Source: Henricia sp. BOLD:AAB3569
Lineage: Eukaryota > Echinodermata > Asteroidea > Spinulosida > Echinasteridae
Length of the DNA stretch: 64,000 nt
Assembly: GCA_037783545.1 (NCBI GenBank)
Contig: JBBELK010000293.1
Span: 744,001 to 808,000 of the forward strand
Direction of reading: 5' to 3'
The translations under genes were made by a program, and so were the position numbers. The notes under the pieces were generated by a model. It saw only the letters and a list, made by a program, of their open reading frames with translations, made no database searches and had not been told where the DNA came from. This document shows, one piece after another, positions 31,201-40,301 of the stretch; position 1 is the stretch's first letter, and every line of letters starts with the position of its first letter.

Positions 31201-32554
31201 GTCTGTGCATTTGTATGTCGAATAAGTAACAGCTCCTTATTGAATATTGAACGTCAAACAAGTAACCAACTTCTCACCGGTAGAAAATTTAAGTGATTAG
31301 GTCGGATAATTGCAATTGTGTGTGTGTGAAGGCATGGTGGTTTAATGGATAGTATGCCGGACCTTCGGCTGAGAAGTCCATGGTTCAATGTCTGTGGGGT
31401 GTTATGGCCGAGCGGTCTAGTGCGTCGAACTTAAGTTTCTGTGCTAGTACTAGAATGTAGGTTCGATTCCGGGCCGCGACAGGTTGTGGCACCTGTGCCC
31501 TTGAGCAAGGCACTCAACCACACTTGCTCCCATTCCTGTAATTGGCGGTCCCTCCGCTGTTGGATGTGGTAAATAAATAAATAAATAAAAATAAATAAAC
31601 TGCAACCATGTTGTGTCCTTGGACTAGACACTTTACTCCACGCCGTCTCTCTCCACCCATGTGTAGGTGCTAAATGTGTACCGGGAAATAGTGTTGAAGA
31701 AACCCAACTAACTGCTGGGGGTAAACCTGCGATAGACTGGAATCCCATCCAGGGGGAGTAGCAATGCTTCTAGTCACTCCATGCCACGTAAACTAACAAC
31801 CTGTTGGGGAAACCCAACTAACTGCTGGGGGTAAACCTGCGATGGACTGGCATCCCTTACAAATGCTTGGAATTAGCACATTTAATATTTTAGAAAAAAG
31901 CAAATGTATTCCAAATCTGAATCAAAGCAATGGAATTAAAAAAAAAAAGGTAATACAAAGAGATGTTGATGTCTTACTTTCAAGTTCTTCTTTGCTTTCC
32001 TGCAGCAATGACCCAGCGCCTTTCTTGTACGTCTGCGACAGCTCGATGAGTCGTTCACACATCAACCTGTTGGCCTGCCGCTTGATTTCGGTCAAATTGA
32101 ACGTCTCGGCGACCGAGATGATATCAATGCAGTTGTCTCCCGTCAGTTGCGACTTGAGAAACTCACAGCAGGCCTCTAGGACGGATGCGGCTTTCAGGTT
32201 GACGGCGACGGAGAGCACGTCCTCCATGACGGCCATGGTGAGGCACATCCGCGACGTGTATGCAAACTCTAAAAGCAGGTGGAAACCACGTGCGCTGACG
32301 TTATCCAGGACGATAGGCTGGCCTACCGCGATATCCGGAAGCGTGAAGTAGCTCTTGAAGTAGTCGCTGCATGCTATGAGGACGGCTTTATGAGTGTGGA
32401 AGGTGCGGGTTTCTACGAGCACGGTGCAGTCGCACAGCTGTGGAAACTGACGACACTCGTTGAGCGTCTGTAGGATGTGTTGGCTGTGACTGGTGAACTC
32501 GTACAGGTAGCTGCCATCTTCGCGTCGCGTAATCTGAAGGGAGCTGGCAGCCAT
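27762..32554 (-). CDS. BTB / AT-hook / ten C2H2 zinc-finger transcription factor (763 aa, 3 exons)
   Basis: A nuclear DNA-binding regulator of the BTB-ZF class. Exons on minus are 32554-31978, 30760-29548 and 28263-27762, joined in phase to 763 codons and TAA. Residues ~30-145 form a BTB/POZ fold (CDCTVLVETRTFHTHKAVLI, SDYFKSYF, LLLEFAYTSRM), used for dimerisation and co-repressor binding. Residues ~281-289 are an AT-hook (RRRGRPRKN). Residues ~320-595 hold ten C2H2 fingers with several TGEKPF-like linkers. The tail (~597-763) is rich in Gln, Pro, Met and His (LQHIAALMGLQGLSLPP) and could be an activation or interaction region. The start is the first ATG in frame (aaaATGgct). The order BTB, AT-hook, fingers, Gln-rich tail recalls ZBTB24, but finger number differs and I do not assign orthology. 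A 5'UTR splice acceptor (cactcatttcag) lies about 40 bp upstream of the ATG. Confidence 0.93.
28264..29547 (-). other. BTB-ZF intron 2
   Basis: No repeat of the families above was recognised. GC-rich patch at 28880-28950. No exon seen. Confidence 0.5.
29548..30760 (-). CDS. BTB-ZF exon 2 (AT-hook and zinc fingers)
   Basis: 1213 nt. Acceptor atgtgtttgcag, donor gtaggt. Starts NLLSTNKEALAAF and ends after the tenth finger (...IHEKNHW plus 2 nt). A long frame on the opposite strand (29373-30092) is only its antisense shadow. Confidence 0.94.
30990..31270. repeat. Inverted repeat in BTB-ZF intron 1
   Basis: TTCAATAAGGAGCTGTTACTTAT-type segments (30990-31075, partly tandem) face AAGTAACAGCTCCTTATTGAA-type sequence (31220-31265), enclosing a CCTCCCC-rich centre. 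Confidence 0.65.
31318..31860 (+). mobile_element. tRNA-derived SINE cluster in BTB-ZF intron 1
   Basis: A tRNA-Leu-like head at 31398-31480 (GTTATGGCCGAGCGGTCTAG, GGTTCGATTCCGGG) is followed by CCTGTGCCCTTGAGCAAGGC. An upstream tRNA-like piece lies at 31330-31390. Tail segment AACCCAACTAACTGCTGGGG occurs twice (31700 and 31810), showing a short duplication. Confidence 0.75.
31978..32554 (-). CDS. BTB-ZF exon 1 coding part (BTB domain)
   Basis: 577 nt with ATG at 32554-32552. It ends ...SKEELE plus one base; donor gtaagacatc. Confidence 0.92.
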
Positions 32555-32639
32555 TTTGGGTTCAGCCAGCGGTTAACTCCCTTCTCTCTCCCCTGAAATG
32601 AGTGAATAAAAATTGGACTAAACATCCAAACCGGTATTG

Positions 32640-32865
32640 GGTGTGAATTCCGTTTAGTTCACTGGTCGCCACTGCAACACCGTGTGTTAAGTATATATGG
32701 AAAAGTTTAAGTATTTTAAAGAAAATTGTTGAATGTTTTTCACTATTTTTCTTTAAAATATTAACACGTTTTGGTGGTTATTGAGTCATTATAGGGAGAG
32801 TAAGTGGTGACCAGTTAACAGAATTAATATGTACGGTTCAAGAAAAGAAACACAAATTATACTGA
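32640..32865. mobile_element. Inverted-repeat element with a relative just after PGM3
   Basis: ACTGGTCGCCACTG and AGTGGTGACCAGT face each other; ACACCGTGTGTTAAG and AATATTAACACG lie inside. The left half resembles 4935-5045. Confidence 0.6.
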
Positions 32866-32884
32866 AAGATCAAAGAGGCTGTGA

Positions 32885-33040
32885 GAAGTAACACGTCAGT
32901 ATGAAAACCTCTTGTGGCAAGGCTGACTGCACCAGCTTCTGTAAGAGCCACTGAGGCAGGGTGTGCCACTATGCCTGAAATGTCTGCCCGAGCTCCTGCA
33001 CTTCTAGGGCTCCAGAGGTCAGCTCATCCGACGCAGGAGC
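32885..33040 (-). pseudogene. Tc1-type transposase 3' remnant
   Basis: On minus, GTGCAGGAGCTCGG...GGCACACCCTGCCTCAGTGG...CTTGCCACAAGAGG matches 715-820 and 53030-53110. Confidence 0.5.
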
Positions 33041-33573
33041 CGTCAGGAACAGTCAGAAACCGTCAGGAAGCTATCAGAAACCGTCAAGGAAATTCTCTAA
33101 ATCTGAATCTTTTTTTTACAAATCAATTTCTAACAATTGGTCTTTAATTTTTAAAATTAAAACTTTAACATTAAAGATAATTTATAACAAGAGAAGATTA
33201 AAGTTTTTAAAGGGGGGGTGGGGGAGGGGGGGGGTGAATTCACTCAAAATTACCATAAAACGGCTTTTTGTCAAAGCGACCCGGCCCGCATGGCAACTTT
33301 ACGAGTGAAAAATCATTCACTTGGGTAATTTGGAGTGAATTCTCCCTTCTTTGACCACACGGTGGCGCGCTAAAACAAATCCCCCTCATCCAAAAATGGT
33401 ACGTGCTGGGTCACATTTCGAGTAGTCTGGTGTTTAACTTTGTTAAATTGTTATACGCAAGCGCCATAGCGCAGGAAGGACTATGATTTTATGCAAATCC
33501 AAGACAAATTCTCAGATTTTCGTTGAAACACAAGGCAGTTTGAGGTTGCGCGAGAGTGGAGAGGTTAACACTA

Positions 33574-34580
33574 GACTGGTTCTCTGTCCTCATATTTAGG
33601 GCCAATGATTTTCCGTTTCAGAATAGGGCAAATTCCGTTTTTGAAAAACATGAATTCCGTTTCAGACAAAATAAATTCCGTTTCATGTTCTTTAATAGAT
33701 AAAAGGTTGTTAATGCCCAGGGAGTCGATTATAAACAATTTTCTCAATTGTAAAAACTTTCGTTAAACTTTTTAACGGAATTATATTGAGATGCAGATCG
33801 TAATTTTTTTTTTTAAATCAACGGCCGATTCAGTTCCGGAGTTGGCAATTTCTAAAACGTAATGCACTGACTCACTGACTGATCGCTGCAACAAAAACAA
33901 GAAACATGTAACAGCCGTTGCACTGCAGTATCATTGCATGACGTCACCGTGTTCTTCTCCTCCACACAGAAACAAATTGTCAGCCATTTTGTTTTCGCTT
34001 TGGCGACAAAATGTTGAAAGTTTATGGTTGATTTTAGACCTTTCAGAGATGAAAAATCAATGTGTGTGTTCATATAGAGCGTAGGTAAGCTAGTTTGAGT
34101 ATAATTGTTGATAACAGGGAGGGAGAAAATGCAATTTGGGTGAAAAAAAATGTAAAGATCGTGCCGTGAATGTGATGATTTTGCACTCGCGTCTAACGTC
34201 ATTTGCAATGTACATTGTACATGTACATGTACATCTGGTCGAGTCAACGGTGAATCTCGTAACTTTTTACGGTCTGATTTCTGATGCTTTTTTAGTTTAA
34301 CAAAAAGAAGCTTAATAAAGAATGCAGTGTTAAGTTAGCTTGATCAATTTCAATAGGTTTGGCCTTAATAACATGAAAAAAACCTACGTTTTTGTCACTA
34401 CATGTATATTTACAATTTTTTTTACTTCCAACTCAAATCCCGTTTTCCGTTTCAAAGGGCAGATTCCGCGAATTCCGTCCGTTTTCCGCGATCGCGGAAA
34501 ATCATTGGCCCTACATATTTACTTCCCTTCGTCGTATGCGACGAAGGGGAAGTAAATATAAGGACAGACAACCAGTCTAG
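33574..34580. mobile_element. Foldback sequence interrupted by a hAT-like element
   Basis: CTAGACTGGTTCTCTGTCCT (33571-33590) pairs with AGGACAGACAACCAGTCTAG (34561-34580). The right side still has a palindrome ATTTACTTCCCTTCGTCG / CGACGAAGGGGAAGTAAAT. The left arm is broken after CATATTT by the inner element. Confidence 0.7.
33598..34512. mobile_element. hAT-like non-autonomous element, 915 bp
   Basis: The ends are AGGGCCAATGATTTTCCG and its exact inverse. Flanking 8-mers TCATATTT and ACATATTT match in 7 of 8, as an 8-bp target duplication would. Repeated ATTCCGTTTC motifs lie near both ends. No transposase frame recognised. Confidence 0.75.
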
Positions 34581-34584
34581 CTCG

Positions 34585-35840
34585 TGTTGACCTTTCCGCT
34601 CTCGCGCATGCGCATATTTGATTTTTGTGCAAACGGGAGCTGTATTTTATCGCACTGAGGGTCTCAAGTTTGCCCACGAGTACACCAAAACTAGACATCG
34701 GATCGATGCGTACTCTTCGGAATATTTGAACATTGGGGTGAGTGCACCTATTGAGCAAATATCAGAGCCATGGGACAAATTTCATTTGCGTGAGTTTGCC
34801 ACAGATTTGGGGTAGATTAGGCGACAGGGCTGAGGTTTTCCGAAGCACTGCTCAAGTCACGGGGCTATTTGAGGTTCTGCGTTAAGCGATGTGATTTTGA
34901 TCGTCAAACTGAGAAAAACAAAGGTGTGTACGTCGGTTTTTAGAGTATTACGGCCAGGGAGGTATGTAGAATGTGTTGAGATTTTGGTTTTACCCAAAAA
35001 TTGCAATTTCCAGTAAAAAGAATTGCTTAAAGATTCAATTTTTAGCAACGAAATTGATGGGGGGGAAAAAATGGTTCTATTGAAAAGTATGGGCCTTTTA
35101 GTTTTAAGCATATAGGCCCTATCAGTTAAAAACAAGCCTATACTTTCAGTATTTGGAAGTACTGTACACTCATATTGTAGTTCACGCACACAGTTCCCAG
35201 GTCTGCAGGTACAGGAGCAAAACACAAACTGTACCCTGCCCTGGGCAGGGATACCCTGGTTTTTCTAACCCATGGATCCCAAACTCAAACTCGGTATTCA
35301 CGAACAATTCCTGCATTTTTACTAATTTTCCAGCCTCAAAAGTCTCTCAAAACTGAATCAAAATGATTAGTAATATTTCTGGAAAGATTCGATCACAGTT
35401 TTGAAAAGAATAAATGGGATTTATTCCTGTTTCAATTCAAATCAAACAAAAGAGTTTTTAAAAGTACTCACCCAAATTAAAAAGAAATCCCTGGAAAATG
35501 AACGACTTAGCTGGCTCTCCGATAGTTATTTTTAGCGATAAATTAAAACCTCTTGTAAAATTATTTTGAAAACAATATACCTTACACAATTAAATTGAAA
35601 TATATTCCGTATGTATTCTTTAAAAATATTTATGTAGCTTTTGTTGTTTTAAGAAAAGTATTTCTTAGAATAAATTAAACTTTTAGATCGAGGGTGCAAA
35701 GAAAAGGTCGCGCACTTTTGTTTGCACTTTGAATGGATGTTTTCGAAACAGTGGATTGGGCTTTGGATTTAAAGTTCCAACGTTTCACTCAGCGATTCTC
35801 CAGCGTGTGAAATTATTTTTGTCGATAGTACAGATGTGGA
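34585..35840. other. Intergenic, no gene seen
   Basis: A 65-codon frame at 34618-34815 shows no recognisable domain. The rest is AT-rich. Confidence 0.35.
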
Positions 35841-35849
35841 CAAATAATG

Positions 35850-35936
35850 TCCATATGAGTTTGGGAAATCTGGATTCAGTGAAAAGCAACTTGGCTCCGC
35901 TGGAATTCGAACCGCAGACCTTCTGCAGACACCATG
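35850..35936 (-). repeat. tRNA-like SINE fragment
   Basis: On minus, GAAGGTCTGCGGTTCGAATT (box B-like), then CAGCGGAGCCAAGTTGCTTT; the same family as 36524-36600 and 42769-42860. Confidence 0.65.
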
Positions 35937-35944
35937 TTTGAAGC

Positions 35945-36134
35945 TAGTCCAGATTCTGGACTATATTATTGCGATATTGGATCGTACCGCGGCCGACTAT
36001 AGAGGGCGCAATATCGACGTGATTTGGACAGCGCATAATATATGCGCTGTCCAAATCATGTCGATATTGCGCCCTCTATAGTCGGCCGCGCCACGATCCA
36101 ATATCGCAATAATATAGTCCAGAATCTGGACTAG
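35945..36134. mobile_element. 190-bp near-perfect palindrome with target duplication
   Basis: The arms run from TAGTCCAGATTCTGGAC to its inverse with almost no mismatch. Flanked on both sides by TTTGAAGC (35937-35944 and 36135-36142). It is inserted next to a SINE fragment. Confidence 0.85.
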
Positions 36135-36154
36135 TTTGAAGCATGGAGGAAGAA

Positions 36155-36705
36155 AACAAGAGATAACCACCCCTCCCAGAGATTACTTAAGATACGCCCC
36201 AAACCCCTGCCCTGCTTGCCCCATTTAAATAAGTGATTATTTTTTAGGGATTATGACCCAGGGACCGCCGGGGTTTTATTCCTCGGCAGGGCTTGCTAAT
36301 CATCACGTGATGGCCAATCCCAATCGGGGCTGCTTTCGAGCGCGGCACCAGGTGCTCCATGGTGCTCCATGGTGCTCGCCCGAAAGCGTGTGTAAGCATG
36401 TGTGTGACGTAACGTTTCCACCACCTGGGAGCACCAGGGACGAGCGCTCGAAAGCAGCCCAGCATGATCAGTGCGGAACACACCCCAACTGCACTACCGT
36501 GATTCGAGACCATCAGTTGGCTTCATGGCTCAATTGGTTAAGCAGAAGGTCCGCGGTTCGAATCCCGGTGGAGTCAATTTGCTTTTCACTGCATCCAGAT
36601 ATTCCAAACTCATATCATATGGACATTTATCTACATCTGTATCGAATTAATTCACCCCGGCAGTCCCTGGATCATAATCCCTAAAAAATAATCGCTTATT
36701 CATAC
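36155..36705 (+). mobile_element. Composite repeat: SINE inside ~45-bp inverted termini
   Basis: AAGTGATTATTTTTTAGGGA (36229) faces TCCCTAAAAAATAATCGCTT (about 36678). Inside are a tRNA-like head lacking its anticodon arm (36524-36577: GGCTTCATGGCTCAATTGGT, GGTTCGAATCCCGG) and a further inverted repeat (GGGCTGCTTTCGAGCGC / inverse, 36326-36460). 36155-36245 recurs inverted at 42402-42500. Confidence 0.65.
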
Positions 36706-36814
36706 AGAAATTATTTTTCCACAAATTCATTTTAAATTTAGCCTCGAAAAGATTTAAAGGTATTTATGATAGTATAAGGATTTTAAAGCAGAATGTACCT
36801 ACTGTATCGGCACC

Positions 36815-37299
36815 TTAAAGGCCCTATAGATGATCTGTTTTTGAGCGATTCTGCTTTTATAAATCAAAAGTAAGACATCGACAAACTTATCCGAAGAAAT
36901 TTCAGCTTTGTCAAATGTATCACGTTTAAAAAAACCATGAAAATCCATATGCATTTTCCTGGTCTTGGCGGGGTGTTTCAAATATTCGTTCTCAGTTGAT
37001 CGGTACTATGTGGCTTGCGTCATGCACTCTGTGGCGCACATTATATACTGCGTGTGCGCGCGATCCATATTAAGTGCATCGCGTTGAAACACGCACACCA
37101 ATCTGTGTACACAGCGCCCATGCATTTTGGACCGCGTAGATGCGAACCAAAAATAGTAAATCGTTTGCAAACGATCTAAATAATTTCATCTTTACGGATT
37201 ATTTTCTGGTAAAATTATATCATTTTGAGCGGAAACCTTTCATTGGGTTTCAGAACTTTTCCCCTGTAAACTCGTCGATTACTTTTTGGGGTCATTTAA
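36815..37299. mobile_element. TTAA element (copy 2, inverted, truncated)
   Basis: Left end TTAAAGGCCCTATAGATGAT. Matches 3072-3602 in reverse over most of its length; the far terminus has been lost. Confidence 0.8.
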
Positions 37300-37985
37300 G
37301 TTTATGTGGTTACATAACTGTAAATCTGTTGTCAAACGTAAAGCCTGAGACGAAGTTGGCCATTTCGAAAACACCATAAAGTTGTATAAAGCTTTTGCTT
37401 TGTTTCTCTTGGATGGTGTTTAAACTTTCGAAAGAAATGGGAAAGATTTCTAAAGGATAGGATTGTGGAAAACTCAAATAAAACGTAAATATTACTAGCA
37501 AAAATTGTGTGCGTTGTACACGACAACCTTTAGTAAATGAACGACGCAACTGGACGCTTCGAAACCATTTAATAGCAAGTGTTGCTATTGGACTAGGTAA
37601 AGTTTAACCAGCCATTTTTACAAAACATCAACTTGACTGATGATCGATGAATCACAAAAGCTAGCTCCGCGTAGTCGGTGAGTGTTGATGAATTAATGAA
37701 CTAATCCCCTGCTAATGACAAGACTGGTGGGAAGAACGTGAGCTGATGACTTGAGCTTCCATTTTATATACATTTGTATCTCAATTGTCAACCTGCGGTT
37801 TTTATTTTAACCAATCACGATATGTGTCAAAGGCTAAGCAGGGAAGGGACTCCCACTTTAATACATGGAATGGCATGTCTGGCCCACAGACATAGGCCAC
37901 GAGAATGAAAAATCCGGTTTACCGTCCGAGGGATTTTTAAAAATGATGAGGCTTTTTTTTAATTTTTCATTATTCATTATTTCAT
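37300..37985. other. Intergenic, no gene seen
   Basis: No exon or repeat unit supported. Confidence 0.35.
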
Positions 37986-37987
37986 TG

Positions 37988-38395
37988 GTATTTTTTTCAT
38001 ATACATTGAACACGGATTTGGGTAAATTTATATATTGGAATCGATAGCTTATTCAATTCTAAGATATACTTCCCACTGACACTTCCGTCGCAAATGTTGC
38101 ATTTCTAAGATAAATAAATGATAAAATTACTGCATAAAGTAATGCACAAAATGACGTGGCGAGAGGTCTGTGCGTAAGCGCGACAACAGAGGGCGCTGCG
38201 CGCGCGCGTGAATGTTATCTTGTGCACTAACTAAAGGCAATTTTTGAAGAAGAAAACATGATTTTTCTACAGAAAAGCAACATTTGCGACAAAAGTGCAA
38301 GTGGGAAGTATATCTTAAAATTACATTATGTGTTGATTCCAGAAGGTAATTTCCTTAAAATCTTTGTTCAATGTATACGAAAAAAATACCATTTC
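37988..38395. mobile_element. Long-palindrome MITE (copy 2)
   Basis: Ends GGTATTTTTTTCATATACA and TATACGAAAAAAATACC. Close to 11040-11455 in layout, including the central AGAGGGCGCTGCGCGCG. Confidence 0.85.
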
Positions 38396-39265
38396 ATTAT
38401 ACATTTCATGCACAGTCAACTTTAGACAAGTGAAGCAGAAGCTCGGCCTATATTATTCCTAGATAGATGCAAGTCCAAGAAATGATTCACTTTAATAGTC
38501 CCGACTCTGTCATCTAGTTTAGCGAGTTCAGTGAAAAACGTAAAATTGACGATTGTATCTGGAAGCGTGGGGAAAATGGCCCAAAACTTTGCGATATTTA
38601 GAATAGTTCTAGTTGCTCAAATTCGATTTTAAAATAATTTTTTAAGAGATGGAGGATCCCTTTTTCAAGTGATGTCTCAAATTGTACGAAATGCCGAGTT
38701 TAACACTGATGAATTTACCTTCCAATTTGACATACTCGGCAAATTATTTTTGTGGGTTGCCGAAGGGCGCGGCCATCTTGCTTGATGACGTTGCAGACAG
38801 ACGTCATCAAAAGGCCTCTGTGACCTTTCTCTTTTGACTTATGACCTTTGTTCCGTTTTCATCGTGAAGATTACGAAACACGCTCTCGATTGATACCATG
38901 TTTGTTGTATTTTGGTGGAGGGGACATCGTCGTCTAGTCTGTTTATTTTGCACTAAAAACAGGTAATTTCCATGTTCAATTTGTAAAGAAAATGATGCAT
39001 TTTAGTACTAAAGGAATTTGAGACACCATCTGAAACCATTATAAATGAAAAGAATGGATATTTTTAGTTAAGAATGACATAAAAAATGACAGTTTAGCGC
39101 TAGCGAAAAATGGCGACACATAAATTTTCAACGCCATGTAACTTAGTCCGAGACCTACGTAGCGTATCACTAGCAGGAGCTCATGGGGCCGGTGTGTATA
39201 AATTGCGGGCCTCCTATACCTGGCGGCGCCGGCGGTGATGGGCGAGGTGGGTATAGGCATGACAT
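38396..39265. other. Possible upstream region of the RING gene
   Basis: Contains GCGGCCATCTTG (about 38770) and AAAATGGCGAC (about 39106), but no exon could be proven. Confidence 0.3.
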
Positions 39266-39274
39266 GTCATGTAT

Positions 39275-39490
39275 AAGGGTGGGGTTGATGCCAGGGTGGG
39301 GTTGATGCCAGGGTGGGGTTGATGCCAGCTAGATGGGGTTGATGCCAGGGTGGGGCTGATGCCAGGGTGGGGCTGATGCCAGGGTGGGGCTGATGCCATT
39401 GGGTGGGGCTGATGCCATTGGGTGGGGCTGATGCTTGGGGCTGATTGGCTGGATTGAATAGTAGGGCTGGTGTGTGGGGCTGGTGGGTGG
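39275..39490. repeat. 17-bp minisatellite
   Basis: Tandem GATGCCAGGGTGGGG(T/C)T units, about ten copies with small variants. Gives spurious Pro/His-rich frames on minus. Confidence 0.85.
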
Positions 39491-40197
39491 AGCTCAAGTT
39501 GATAATTTTAAATGAGCACTATTTGCAATAATTTCCAACGAACATAACATTTTCTGCACTTGTACATGAACATGGTTAATAGTGTTAATAGTGAGTTTCA
39601 AACATTGCAAAACAACACGCAAATGCATGAACTGAAATGTAAAAGAAAATAACAAAATAAAATTATTTTCCTACCTACCTACCTGGATTTATTTTAGGCC
39701 GTTACCGTAAACGCACCATTTATTTTGTTTGGCCCCATTATATCATTTGCAATGACCTAATTTTGATTTTCTGTGTTGATAGCAATGGTAACAAACACCA
39801 CATGAATTTATTTCCGTCCAAAATTGTATTTCCTGCTGGAAATTGACAACCGAAGGTGGTTTTCTAAAAAAAGTGTACACATAAATTCATATAGAGATTT
39901 TCAAGGTTTTCTGAAGCATTGATGCATCTAAGTAGCTAAAATTTCTTCAGGCTAGTTATTTTTCCTTAGATATGTTACACTCTTATTCCTTTAATCTGTA
40001 AAAGGTTTTATCTTGCAATTGATACATATAGGGCCTTTAAACTATTCTTTTCAAACCTTTTCCCCTACCAACTAATACAGATAGCTAATCCGAAATGGAA
40101 GCAAGTTGTCTCTAACTTCCCGTGTCTTTAATAACTTCAAACATATGGTCGTCCTTGGGAGAAATGCATGTCAATTGCAGTCCATGCTAATGTCACA

Positions 40198-40301
40198 ATG
40201 AGTAGCGACGCACCCCTGAACTTTGAGCAGGTTCTGCCGTTTCTGGTCGTGGCTGGACTTATACTTCTTCTTAATTTGGTTTTCTGTTGCTACCTTTTGA
40301 G
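40198..40301 (+). CDS. RING gene exon 1 (membrane span)
   Basis: 104 coding nt; donor gtaagt. Leaves AG of an Arg codon. Confidence 0.85.

Noticed and set aside
34618..34815. 65-codon frame
   Set aside because: No domain or splice partners; coding potential not convincing.
39214..39497. Pro/His-rich minus frames
   Set aside because: Generated by the 17-bp minisatellite.
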